A stretch of DNA of 64,000 nt from Linnemannia elongata (Eukaryota; Mortierellomycota; Mortierellomycetes; Mortierellales; Mortierellaceae), in NCBI GenBank assembly GCA_036320915.1, contig JAXBDG010000008.1, positions 2,418,001-2,482,000 of the forward strand, read 5' to 3'. The notes under the pieces were generated by a model that saw only the letters and a program-made list of their open reading frames with translations, did not search any database and was not told where the DNA came from. Below are positions 43,739-54,908 of this stretch, piece after piece. Each line of letters begins with the position of its first letter. The stretch's first letter is position 1. Position numbers and translations under genes: made by a program.

Positions 43739-46427
43739 TTAGATGATTTGAGTCTATCGAATGAAAAAAAAAAAAAAAAGTAGAGCACAAGAACGAACGT
43801 TAGTTATAATGGACTCAAAAAAACCAACAGCTTCTACGCCGACGAAAACCACTCAGAGCATTTCAAAAGTAACCAAACGACTTACAACTTTGAGTACGAC
43901 GATAACGATGATGATGAGGAGAATGAGCGAGATAAAGAAGCAGATCCACTTCTTTCTACGCGCTCCTTTGGCATTGTCAATCGCAACGTCGACTTCCTTG
44001 TTTCCTGTCTCCAGATGAGTATCAGCCTGTTGAGTGTTCTCCTCAATCGTGTTCATCACCTCCGCCTGCTCAGTCACAAGGGTCTCCATGTCAATAAACA
44101 ACTGGTTCAATTCCTATATAAAAGAAAAAAACGCGACAAAAGGTGGATCAATTTCAATCATTCGTTGTTGTTTTTTGGTCTGATTTGTCTTCATCCAAAC
44201 AAAACAAGTCATTGGAAATGAAATCGATGGTGCAAATATTGAGCAGGTTTAACGTACCACAATCGTCTTTTCAATCTTCTTGATATCGTCGTGGCGAGAC
44301 TGGACTTCGCGAAGAGCGCGGTTAGCATCGCCGTAGCGTGTGCTTTGGAGAACCTAGAGAAACAAACGCGTCAACACGAGCGACGTATTAGTAGACTATC
44401 ATAGCCATATCTTGATCCAAACAACATGTCCCATGTCCATGATCGATGAAACAGTGCTAGACCCTTACCGACTGGGCAAAGATCTGGGGGTTGTCAGACT
44501 CGGTAGCCTGGGCAATCTCAGCAGGGGTCGCGTCAGGCTTGACTATGAACGTGAATATGGCAAGAGATGAATGTCAGCCTTTAAACTGTCCTAAAGATAA
44601 ACCCCCCCCCCCCCCCCCACGAAAGTAACGCTTCCAATGACCCTTAAAGACTCACCAATCTTGTACTGTCGCTCCATGCGTCCTTGGTACTTCTTTCTGG
44701 CTTCACTCTCTGAGCTCTGGTAGCGGCGAAGGGTCTTCAAGAACTTGTCCTTCAATGACTTGGCTTGAGTGCTTCGAATCTGAATGTTGGGGGACCTGGC
44801 CAAACGAAGGTTGGCAAGCTCGATATCTACCATAGTCAATTCGAACGAGAACAAGACATTATTATGCGAACGAGAAGAGTAGTAGACAATTTCCAGTATC
44901 AAACTGACACGTGTCGCAATCGCCAGGTTAAAGGTCAAAGCGTACCCTTGATTCTTCTCTTGATCCTGTTGGAGAGCTGGGTGGTGTCGGCTGTAATACC
45001 CTCCAATTGACGGTTGGTGCGGGCGGCCTGGTCCTCGCTAGAGACGCTGTTGAGAGAAATGTCGTGCAACTCTTCGATCTGAGTAATGTTCTGCTCTAGC
45101 TTGGTAATATCCTCGTTGATTGCAGTGACCTAATTAGTGTGCAAGAACAGTAAAATAGGTATGCGTTAGTCTCCAATAGGCCAGATTTCGTTCTTTTTGT
45201 TGGAACACACAATGGACTCTTGCCGCAATGATCGTTGGGATGAACCATTTTATAATCCAGTTGTGTTGTAGGTCATACCTCTGCAAAGAAGGCATTCATG
45301 TCATCGGAGGAAGTGGCCGAGACGTTGCTCATCTCGATTCTGACTGGAGGAGGGAACTGCTGCTGCTGTTGACGAGGCTGTTGGTACTGGGACTGTTGAG
45401 CAAACTGCTGCTGGTTGTTGTACTGGTTCTGCTGACCGCCATATTGTTGTTGGCCGTACTGCTGCTGGCCGTACTGTTGCTGGGGTGGATATTGCTGCTG
45501 GGGTGGATATTGCTGCTGGCCGTACTGCTGTTGACCATACTGCTGTTGTTGGCTGTTGGAATAGAAATAGAACAAGCGAGTCAGGGCTTGCTACTCAAAA
45601 CGACCATGCCATTGATAATGGCAATAGAAATAGAGCAGCGACGACAGCGAGGGACAATAAACAAACACAAACACAAACACAAACAAACAAACAGACAAAA
45701 ACAAGAGCCACAGAATGATATCATTGTAGTGTATGCATGTACACTGTTCAAGTTTTGTGTTCAGAGCAATGGCAAGTAGAAAATAACATGTGTGTGAGTG
45801 TGTGTCGATTGGGCTACAAGATGTAGATGTAGACCTTCTATCACACTCACACCTTCTTCGGAACAACGGGAAAGAGTACAGCCTTGCCTGGTCTCGGTGC
45901 GGACCGAAAATCGTCGCAGTGACGACTGCACAAGAAAAAAAATCGATAGTAGGGCCGAGCACGATTGTCAAAGAAAAAAAAAACGAACGACTTGTTGCAG
46001 TTCTTAAAATAGAGCGTGCTCCTCCCCCCTTCTCTTTCTACCTGTTCCTTCCCTCGCCCACTGTTTGCATGGCTCTTGCAGACTGTTGTTGTAGTTGAAG
46101 AGTGCAAGGAGTGAATAGGTGCTGTTACCCAACTTACCCATAGCCTTGGTTGTTGTTGGGCTGGCCCTATGAGAAGTAAAAAGTGAGGAATGAGTACACT
46201 TGCATGAAGGAGGGGGGGGGTTTGTTTTCTTTTCTTCCTAGACAGTTGTGAATCAAGTTCCGGTATTCTTTCATGAGCAAAGAAAAGAGAGCACAGAATA
46301 GAAGATACAATAATCCAAGCGTCGTTATGACAGATAGCTGAGAAGGGCTCCTTGTTTTTATCCCTGTCGCTCTTTGACTTGAGTCCCAAGTTACCTGGAA
46401 GTCTGCTAAACGATCTCGTCCGCTCAT
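43739..46427 (-). CDS. Qa-SNARE, plasma-membrane syntaxin (Sso/syntaxin-1 type), 367 aa
   Basis: Nine exons: 46395-46427, 46138-46166, 45279-45552, 44946-45129, 44656-44826, 44469-44542, 44258-44353, 43886-44113 and 43739-43753; every junction is GT-AG and in phase. After a 20-residue start comes a Gln/Tyr/Pro-rich segment (about 22-95), then a syntaxin N-terminal three-helix region (DMNAFFAEV, NITQIEELHDISL, NRQLEGIT). The SNARE motif follows, with a zero-layer Gln in LVTEQAEVMNTIEEN, a basic juxtamembrane ARRKK, and a C-terminal anchor (WICFFISLILLIIIVIVVLK). It would fuse secretory vesicles with the plasma membrane together with SNAP-25 and synaptobrevin partners. The last exon (five codons) was chosen because a long T tract precedes its acceptor; without that splice the protein would end 9 codons after the anchor, in SRLVTFEML. 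Confidence 0.9.
44605..44620. repeat. poly(C) run in syntaxin intron
   Basis: About 16 consecutive C bases within an intron of the syntaxin gene; G-rich on the transcribed RNA. Confidence 0.8.
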
Positions 46428-46773
46428 TGTTGAATGGGAGAGAGAGAGAGAGTGAGTGAGTGGAAAAAGAAGAGTTTAGATTAGACGAAAGAGGGTGTAA
46501 AGAGAGTATTAAAAAGATTGGGAGAACAGAGGAAGGATGAAAGGGTGTTTGGTGGCAAATAAAAATAAGAGTGACGAAAAGGAAAGGAAGAGGAGGGAGT
46601 GTATGGGGGGTGTGACGGAACAAAAGACAAGAAAAGAAAAAAAAGAAAAATGAAAGACACGAGCATCTTTCACCCGCCACACTTCCCTCGCTTGGAGACA
46701 TCACCCGTTCTTCCCAAATCGTCCCACTCTCGTTAAAGGCTGCAAGAGTTGTTTCGAAATACAAGCTGCGCGA

Positions 46774-46804
<31 letters not shown>

Positions 46805-46850
46805 TGCAAGGCGACAACGACATCTCTCCCACGTCTTTCTCTGTCGCTCA

Positions 46851-46917
<67 letters not shown>

Positions 46918-48668
46918 TCTCTGCACAAATACAGCCCTTGCTCGTTCTCACTTGTCTGTATACACAAGAAAACTACTCTACACTGGTGCAACTACCATCC
47001 CTGCTGTGGCAAACACATTTACTTGCCCCTACAATACAACCGCAAGTTGACGCTCACATTCAATCTTGGAAAAAACCCTTCAGCAAAGTGCAAACTTTTT
47101 GTATCCGTGTGTTTGATGGCACCATTGACAGATCTGAACAATCGCCAAGAACATTTTCCCCTTATTGAACAGGGTTCCCAGTTTCATGTGTACAAGAGAA
47201 TAGAATGAATGGAAGGGCGGGTCCCGGTCGCTTCTAGGGCTAATTAGATATATACTGGGGAGTGGCTGTGTTTTCTTTCTTGGTCATCCTTGGCACCAGC
47301 CCAGTCAATTAGCTCGATTTTGATCGTCTTTTTCTTTTGTCTTTTTTTCAGTCTACACAAGATTTGGTGGCGTCAAATATATCGATCAACGCGCCAGACT
47401 TGTGTTAGCTACAAGGAGAAAAAAGCGCGCGTTGTAATGACTTTTAAAAGGATCCAGAATTGGGCATTCGTATCCTCATGGATTATCAACCATAGTTAAT
47501 CATACTATACGCTCATCGCTCATGCAAACATCCATCCATTCAGTTCAATCCCGCGTGAGGTGTAATGCATGTTGTGTGTGGACAAAGAGTGAGGGGTCGG
47601 CGGTTCATCACGGAGACAAAGACAAACAAACAAGGAATGTGCTCTTCGTACTCTCTTTTGGCGTCCTCCTCCTATCCTCTGCGTACTCGACTCGTCTGCA
47701 TCGTTACCTCTCTCATTCTCCATGGCATGCGTATAATCACATACCTTAGCCAAGAAAGAGTGAGAGAGTGCCAACCAGACAGACGGACCCCCTTTTATTC
47801 TAGTTGGCCAGTACTTGATTGTCTCCTTTGTCTAAATGTTGCAAAAGCAGAGAAGACTACATTCATATGGATTCGAGGGATGGAAGGAAGGGTGACCCTT
47901 TTTTTGTTTATTTTTATTCTTTTTTATTTTCGTCGTTGCATGCCATCCTGCCTGTATGTCCTACGTCCCTTCTCCTTGTTCTCCTTGCCTTTTTGATCTC
48001 GATGACCTTCCATGAGGTTGTTGTGTTGTTGCATGGAGTGTGTGCAAGAATGTGAATGTGGTCCATGGGCTGTGGGTGACATTCAATGCTTCGACCACAC
48101 ACACACAGACACATGCTTGCTGCACTCCCTCCTGCTGTCCGTCCCTTGTCCCCTTGTCCCCCCCTTGCTGTACTTGTCCGTTCCAATTCCTGTGCTCGCT
48201 CAAGCTTGTTTGTGTATGCCAATTGAGTGTACAAAAAAAAGAAAAGATCGATAAAAAGTCAAACGCATCAAAGACAGAGCTTTCAAGCCATTTTTTTTAT
48301 TTTGCTACTTTGCCCTTCACCAATAAGAACGAACTCTGACCCTTTTTTTTTTTTTTTTTTTTTTTTTTTATTCATTCATTCTTCCTCCTCTTCTCGTCTG
48401 TCTCCATTCCGCATCGTCACTCCCTCTCTTCTCCTTCCCCTCCTTTGCTTCATAACCCCACCTTCCTCCTTCTCGTATTTTGCATTCATTTCTTTTCTCT
48501 TAACGTGCGCAACTCTCATCCACCTCACTCGTACACACACTCACTTGCTGCAAAACGTAGTTGGTTCCATTCATACATCATCTCACCCTCCAAGGCAACC
48601 AACCAACCAGCCAACCAATTGCAACCTAGCAAGCACGCATTACTAGGACAACTGCAAGAATCGTAACC
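46428..48668. other. 2.2-kb divergent intergenic
   Basis: Between the syntaxin start (-) and the F-box/WD40 start (+). Contains a (GA)n/(GAGT) leader next to syntaxin, a long T tract (46778-46803), a long (TC)n microsatellite (46853-46911), and a T tract at 48342-48369. The last 300 bases form the CT-rich leader of the F-box gene. No gene recognised. Confidence 0.5.
46853..46911. repeat. (TC)n microsatellite
   Basis: About 29 uninterrupted TC dinucleotides, followed by CACACACTCTC. Confidence 0.9.
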
Positions 48669-50317
48669 ATGGCTACTACCACCTCAGCGACAACACAACA
48701 ACCGCAGGATGATATCGACTCTGCGCAACAACAACCAGCCCTTCACCTCGCCGATACCTCCATGGAACTGGTCACAGAGTCCTCGACCCCGGTCCCTCAA
48801 GGCTTCCCCTCCGAAGAAGAACGTTCCAGCCTCATGGATAAAATCTACAACACACTGCTAGACGGTCCACGGATAGATATCCTCTCGAAACTGCCCTACG
48901 AGATGGCCACCCATGTCCTCCACTTTATCGACATGCCCAACCTGGCCAAGGTCGCCTCCATCTCCAAGACCTGGAACGACCTCACAAAGGACAATTCAGT
49001 CTGGAAGAACGTATATCTTCACCAACAGCAGTGGCGTATCAGGACCCCCAGTCGAAAGTCGGCCCCCAACACCGCCGCCACCATTGACCCCGAACAAGCA
49101 TCCTCGCAGCACGCAATAGGTGGGCCAACAAGAGGAGCATTAATGGGCTCCATCATCAAGACTCCGCTGGATTGGAAGGAGCTTTGCCGTAACCGTAAGG
49201 CACTCGAAGCCCGATGGAAGAAAGTCCCGGCAAAAAAGACAAAACTCCATGGTCACGAAGACAGCGTCTATTGTATCCAGTTCGACAACACCAAGATTGT
49301 GACAGGATCAAGGGATCGAACCATCAAGTTCTGGGACTTTCAGACCTTGAAATGTACCGACACCCTCAGGGGCCACTCCCAATCGGTCCTCTGTCTCCAA
49401 TTCAACGAAAAGATGATGGTTTCTGGATCGTCCGATAACACCATCATCGTCTGGGACATGGAGACCCATCAGCCCATCTCACGACTCCACGGCCACTCTG
49501 CTGGTGTGCTCGACGTCTGTTTCGACGACCAATATATTATCAGTTGCTCCAAGGATACAACGATCAAGGTGTGGGATGTCCGGACGATGGCTCTCATCAA
49601 GACTATGACAGGCCACCGTGGACCCGTCAATGCAGTCCAGCTGCATCAGGGCCAAGTCGTTTCTGCATCAGGAGATGCATTGGTTAAGCTGTGGGATGTT
49701 GCTACGGGAGTCTGCATACGGGATTTTATTGGACACGAGCGTGGACTGGCATGTGTGCAGTTTGATGGCAAGACGATTGTCTCTGGATCGAACGACAAGA
49801 CCATCCGGATATGGGACGTAGCCTCGGGAAGATGCACCAAGGTCTTGACAGGACACGAAAATCTGGTCCGGACGCTGCACTTTGACCAGAACCGGATTGT
49901 GAGTGGGAGCTATGACTATACGGTGAAGGTCTGGGACATGACGACGGGCGAGTGCATACTAGATCTTGACAAGGGACATGTCAGCTGGGTCTTTGATGTC
50001 CAGTTCTCAAGCAGCCGCATCATCAGGTAACTATCGCGTCGTTTTCTTCTTTCTTTTTTTTTTCTGTATGCTGTTGTTCGTTTCATGCTCTATTTATTTT
50101 CTTGTTCTCCTTTGGAAATCTCTGTTGTGCTATGGACATGACCCCCATGGTCACATTGACACTGTACTCACATTCGCATCTCTCTTTTTTTTTTCTTCTT
50201 TTATGCATCTCTTTATCTCTTTCCTTATTTATTTTACTACACAGCACATCTCAGGATAGAAATATTGTCGTGTGGGATTTCGCCGATTCAGAAATGGATA
50301 CAAGCATGTTTGAATAG
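48669..50317 (+). CDS. F-box/WD40 protein, 476 aa
   Basis: Two exons, 48669-50026 and 50245-50317, phase 2. An F-box lies at about residues 75-120 (LSKLPYEMATHVLHFIDMPN, then VASISKTWNDLTKDNSVWK). Seven WD40 repeats fill residues about 190-470; examples are GSRDRTIKFWDF, GSSDNTIIVWDM, CSKDTTIKVWDV, GSNDKTIRIWDV and, on exon 2, STSQDRNIVVWDF. Such proteins are substrate receptors of SCF ubiquitin ligases: the F-box binds Skp1 and the propeller binds phosphorylated targets. The layout is that of Cdc4, Met30 and beta-TrCP; the substrate cannot be told from the sequence. The N-terminal 60 residues are polar and disordered. Confidence 0.92.
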
Positions 50318-50447
50318 AGACGCGTTTTTTTCTTTTTCTATTTTTTTTTTTTTACAACTACGGATAATGGTGTGGGGTTCCTTTTTGAAATGGGGATGAC
50401 AAATGAAGGGCGGTGTCCAGATTAGAAAAACTATGCGCGCGTATCAA

Positions 50448-50482
<35 letters not shown>

Positions 50483-51100
50483 GAAAGACGAGAAAAAGGA
50501 CAAAAATAACGCCAGATGACAGCCCGTTGAGTAAGTTACCATTTGGTATTTACCCATTTGTTGTTTCTCTTTCTCCCCATCCATATCTGTCGGTAAAAGA
50601 CTTAAATAACATTGCCGATGGGGATTAAAAGAAGAGGAGTAGGGGGAGGGGGGGGGGGGGGGGGGGGGAAGGGGACCAAAGGGACAAAGCACCAATGGTC
50701 CAAAACGACAGAAAACGAGTTTGGTTTTTGAATTGATACCGTTGGGGATACATCAAAAGGTAAAACGTGACCCCTTCTTTCTTTTTGCTCTTGACTCCAA
50801 CTGATGGTCCAGTGTCTGTGGGTCGGTTGCACATACATACATACGCACATACAAAAAATGTCGTCCCTGGGATTTTCCCTTTTTGCGTGCGACGCTTGAG
50901 GAGAATAAAAAGGGAGAATTCTGGATGCTTCTTTTTTTTACTTTCATTCCTTCCTTCCATACACCCCTCCCCTCCCATCTCCCAATACATACACACGACA
51001 CAAACACACACGACACATTCATTCTCCCCCACATCTATTCTTCCCCCCACCCCCCACCCCCCACCCCCCCCCCTTGCCCACAAAAACACATAACAAGAAG
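50318..51100. other. intergenic with poly(A), poly(G) and poly(C) tracts
   Basis: Follows the F-box stop. Contains an A tract (50450-50480), a G21 run (50648-50668) and, just before the next gene, repeated C5-C9 blocks (51044-51073). The C-rich leader could form a quadruplex on the opposite strand. No gene recognised. Confidence 0.55.
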
Positions 51101-53151
51101 ATGACTGATACTTCCATCGCCCCCGCCCCACAGGCCATCATCGAGACCAAGGTCGAGACCGTCGAGGTCCACGAGTCGTCCTCCGCATCCTCAGAAGCCA
51201 TCATCGCTGCCGTCAAGGAGACCACTATCGCGACCTCCCACCAGCACGAGTCCTCCACAACCGTCGAGGAACGATTCTCGGAACTCTCACTCTCTGTCAC
51301 CTCGTCTGAGTCTGCCCATGTCGTCACCGAGGAATCGACCGCTGTTGCCGTTGGTGCCGTTGTCGTGACCTCTGACGCCAAGAAGGATAAGAAGCTCAAG
51401 GAGAAGAAGGAGAAGAAGGACAAGAAGAAGGATAAGGACTCTGGTTCCGAGTCCGAGTCTGGATCGTCGTCGTCTGGTTCCGAGAGTGAGAAGGACGAGG
51501 AGAAGAAAAAAGACAAGAAGGAAAAGAAGGTCAAGAAGGAGAAGAAGATCAAGGAGAAGAAGGTCAAGAAAGATGATGGTAAGGACTCTGGGTCCGAGTC
51601 CGAGTCTGAGAACGATGAGGACAAGAAGAAGAAGGAGGAGGAGAAGAAGCTGAAGAAGGAGGCTAAGAAGCTGAAGGAGAAGTTGAAGGAGAAGAAAGAC
51701 AAGAAGAAGGAGAAGAAGGAGAAGAAGGAGAAGAAGCACAAATCTGGTTCCGAGTCCGAATCTGAGAAGGATGATGAGGAGAAGAAGAAGAAGAAGGAGG
51801 AGAAGAAGAAGGCCAAGGAGGAGAAGAAGCTCAAGGAGAAGTTGGAGAAGAAGGAGAAGAAGGCCAAGAAGGAGGGATCTTGCTCTGATTCTGAGTCTGG
51901 TTCCGACAAGGAGGACGACAAGGAGAAGGAGAAGAAGGAGAAGAAGAAGGCTGAGAAGGAGGCCAAAAAGGCTGCCAAGGAGGCCGAGAAGGTTGCCAAG
52001 AAGGCCGAGAAGGAAGCCAAGAAGGCTGCCAAGGCTGCCGCTGCTGCTGATATTGCCACTACTACCACCGCTACCACGGAGGGCAAGGATGTCAAGACCG
52101 AGACGACTGAGGTCAAGACGAAGACCATTCTCGATGAGCTCAGCGTAAGTTAACTTGCCTCTTTGGTTTGCTTTTCTTTTCACACGCTCACAATGCCATT
52201 GGTTGGTCGGGCATAAATGACAAGTCCATGACTTTTTTTGATGTTCCCCTTTACGCCACCAAAAATATCAGCGCGCTAATGATTGACCTTCTATTTCGTT
52301 GCCCCCTGTTATTTTAGTCGGACGATGAGTCGGATGAGGATTTCAAGCCAAATTCGGACTCGGAGAGTGGCAGTGGAAGTGACAGCGACAGCAGCTCGTC
52401 ATCTTCCTCTTCTTCCTCCTCTTCTTCCTCCAGCTCAAGCTCCTCCTCCTCGTCTTCCTCCAGCTCGTCCTCTTCCTCCAGCAGCAGCGAGAGCGATTCT
52501 GACTCGGACTCGGACTCTGGCTCTGACAAGGATTCCAAGAAGTCTGACTCGGACTCGGACAAGGTTTGTTGACCAGATAACCCTTTTTCTTTTCTTTCTT
52601 GTGCAAGCCTACAATAGCTATTTTTTTGTGTTTGCTAATCATCGCCTCACTTGATGGTATCGTCATGTAGGAGGACAAGATTGACAAGGAAGAGGTCGAG
52701 AAGTTGGCCAAGGAGGCTGGTAAGTTCATTTTTCTTTTTCTTTGCATCTGCTTTTCGCGTGTCTCCTCGGTAATGCATCGGACATTGTTGCGTTTGCAGC
52801 ATTTTTATTTACAACTCTTTATCTAAAATCACGCCTTTCCTTTCTTTCTTTTCCTCCCTTTTCCCGCGTGCATTAATCCTCCTCACAGTCGAGATTGGCG
52901 CTGGTCTGGATCAGGACCACAAGGTCTTGCGCACTGGCAAGGTGATCGAGGTCGAGTCGTCGAGCTCCACTACCGAGACTTCTGCAGTTGTCTTGGAGTC
53001 GGTAACCCAGGAGACGGCTGTCAAGGCCCAGGTCTTTGAGGAAACCACGGTCACCTCCGGCGTTGTGACAGACAAAGTTCTCAAGACTGAGGTCACTGTT
53101 GAGGAGACTATTGTCACCCCTTCCAACGCCAAGCTCGTCTCTGAGCCCTAA
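51101..53151 (+). CDS. Lys/Glu/Ser-rich repetitive protein, 533 aa
   Basis: Four exons: 51101-52144, 52318-52563, 52671-52719 and 52889-53151, phases 0, 0, 1. The N-terminal 90 residues are Thr/Ser/Val/Glu-rich. Residues about 95-310 are almost entirely Lys, Glu, Asp and Ala, broken by regularly spaced SGSESESGSS-type acidic blocks (DSGSESESGS, KSGSESESEK, SCSDSESGSD). Exon 2 encodes an acidic Ser tract. The C-terminal 90 residues resemble the N-terminus in composition (VETV, TTVT, EETIVT). I do not recognise a family. The SD/SE-rich blocks look like casein kinase 2 targets, and alternating basic and acidic blocks recall nucleolar proteins such as Srp40/NOLC1, but no defining domain is seen. 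Nuclear or nucleolar location is inference. Confidence 0.75.
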
Positions 53152-53628
53152 ACTGGGATCATCTCTTTGCGCGACGACTTTTCAAGCAAAAGGAACACAC
53201 ACCACTCTCGAAATAACACAAAACACCTGACTGTAAAAATACACCGTTGCGATTGAACCTCGTTCCTCCCTTTGTTCTTATTGATTCCCTACCTTTTTTC
53301 TTCTCTGCTTTCTTGCGTTGCCCTTTCGCCTTCCCCACTCAGAACCAAGATGGCACCCGCTCTCATTTCCGCAACCCCAAGATTCCAAAAGAAAAATACA
53401 TACCACGTTCCAGAAATAGTTTTTTGCAGGCCCTCCCCCCTCCTAGCTACCGTATCTCTGACTCTTTTTCTTCAACCTCTTTGCAAATAAAAAGTGTGTT
53501 TCCAGCTTGACTTTTTCTTGACCACAACTATTATCCAATTGCTCCATGATCAACACCAAGGACTTAGAGAGATGAGACAATTGAGGTAACGACCACTCTG
53601 TTTACGTGGAGAGACACGCAAAGAAGTG
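53152..53628. other. intergenic, 3' flank of the Lys/Glu-rich gene
   Basis: CT-rich and mixed sequence with an AATAAA at 53486-53491 that may end the upstream transcript. No gene recognised. The stretch ends at the target-site duplication of the retrocopy. Confidence 0.5.
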
Positions 53629-53640
53629 TGCAAGTAGAGG
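53629..53640. repeat. target-site duplication, left copy
   Basis: TGCAAGTAGAGG, repeated at 54538-54549 on the other side of the retrocopy. The following base is T in both copies, so the duplication is 12 or 13 bases. Confidence 0.8.
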
Positions 53641-54537
53641 TTTTTTTTTTTTTTTTTTTCGTACACAATTTTATTTCTCTGAAGAATAGAACAAAGGAGG
53701 CATTTGGAAGTAAAGGGAACTACAGACCAAACTCTTCAGTGAACCATCCGTCAGTCACAGTCCGGTCCGAAACCTGGCTCTGCGCAACAATTGTAGCTGC
53801 TCATCACAGCAATAACGGAAGAAAATAGAACTAGATACGAATGTAGGGGACTCTTCCCATCCTCTCCATCAATGACAACCTCCTCCTTCCCAACAAACTT
53901 TCCAACAGCCGCTCATCAGCTGCGCGTGGTTCCTTGGTCGCTCCAGGGCAGATCCTATCCTCATGTGTGGCTAGCGAAGCGCCACACGGGCAGAAACCAT
54001 CACGCGTGATGTAACCATATCCTTGACTCCAGTCGCACGGGGGCCTGTGTATTTTGATGTTTTGTCCTTGGCAGAGATGCCCTGGGTCTGCTCCCACGCG
54101 ATCGTCGCGGAGCATCGGGGTTTCCAGATCCTCTCTGAGGCCTGCGTCTCCAGATAGCCAACAAATTTGTGGAGGACCGTCTTGGCGATCGACTGTGGGG
54201 TTCTGAAGACCGCGCACCATTCGGTCAACATGCTCTTAGGGGTGATGCCGCGGAGTAAGTCCGATGCGTTCCATTTGGGGTTCTCATCGCGATCGGGAGC
54301 AGGACTACCGCTGTGCACGCCTCGAGCTCCACCGATAGAGGAGAATCCCTGCACATGATCCGCATCTCGGAGGGACCGCCAGTATACGGGTACTGGCCTC
54401 GGGGCTAGACGACCGTTATCCACCGCGCGTCTGTGTTCTCGATTCCTGGCTGCATTGTAGCTGTTTGTCGCCTGTACACCCCACTCGTCGATCTTGCCCA
54501 TAGCCTCCTTCCAGATCGCAGTGATAGTTTCAGCTGC
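53641..54537 (-). pseudogene. 5'-truncated, frameshifted retrocopy of an unknown gene
   Basis: Read on the minus strand, this begins right after a TGCAAGTAGAGG(T) duplication. It codes for about 170 residues (KEAMGKIDEWGVQATNSYN, VPVYWRSLRDADHVQGF, MLTEWCAVFRTPQSIAKTVL), then loses frame by one base near 54030-54040. In the next frame it continues with GYGYITRDGFCPCGASLATH and EDRICPG to a stop at 53831-53833. The 3' UTR carries AATAAA (53675-53670), and ten bases later there is a 19-base poly(A) ending at the second duplication copy. No intron interrupts it. This is the signature of a LINE-mobilised, 5'-truncated cDNA. The CxC-His-Cys cluster may bind zinc. The parent gene is not in the window; I believe similar proteins occur in Mucoromycota genomes but cannot verify it here. 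Confidence 0.75.
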
Positions 54538-54549
54538 TGCAAGTAGAGG
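54538..54549. repeat. target-site duplication, right copy
   Basis: TGCAAGTAGAGG matching 53629-53640. The sequence beyond (54551 on) would have been contiguous with 53628 before the insertion. Confidence 0.8.
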
Positions 54550-54908
54550 TAGTAAAGAGGAGATGGTAGGAATGTTCCATGATTTCCATGATTCGTCCAC
54601 GCGGCCAGCCTTTATCACTCTACCACTTTTCTTCATTTTTTTTTTTTTTTTTTTTTTTTTTGGAACGGACGAGGCCTGCCTTTTGGCGTTTTGGATACAG
54701 CCTGTTCCTATGGTTCAGAGCTTATCGTATGAGCAGATTTTCTCTTTCACTCTCCACCCTACTCATTTTTTTGGATTCTTCCTTTTGACCTAAAATCGGC
54801 TGCAGGACAATTGGCGCCAAAATGACGTCACCGAGGTCGCGTCATCGTGAAACCAATCCCCACAATCCGTCACTAATGCGTGGTGTCGCACACGCGTAAA
54901 ATTCTAGT
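54550..54908 (-). other. 3' flank of the FEN1-Fanzor gene, possible guide-RNA region
   Basis: This non-coding stretch follows the Fanzor stop on the minus strand. It has a T24-type tract (54637-54661), a perfect palindrome TTGGCGCCAA (54811-54820) and TGACGTCA (54823-54830). In Fanzor and TnpB systems the guide RNA is usually made from the end of the nuclease gene and the flank after it, so this is where one would look. No guide structure can be proven by eye. Confidence 0.3.

Noticed and set aside
45847..46926. A 359-codon minus-strand frame over the start of the syntaxin gene
   Set aside because: It opens in the (GA)n repeat, runs through syntaxin introns and exons in the wrong frame, and has no domain character.
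51019..52183. Two long antisense frames (about 370 and 300 codons) of Ser/Phe or Leu repeats
   Set aside because: They are mirror images of the AAG/GAG-rich coding exon on the + strand; composition alone keeps them open.
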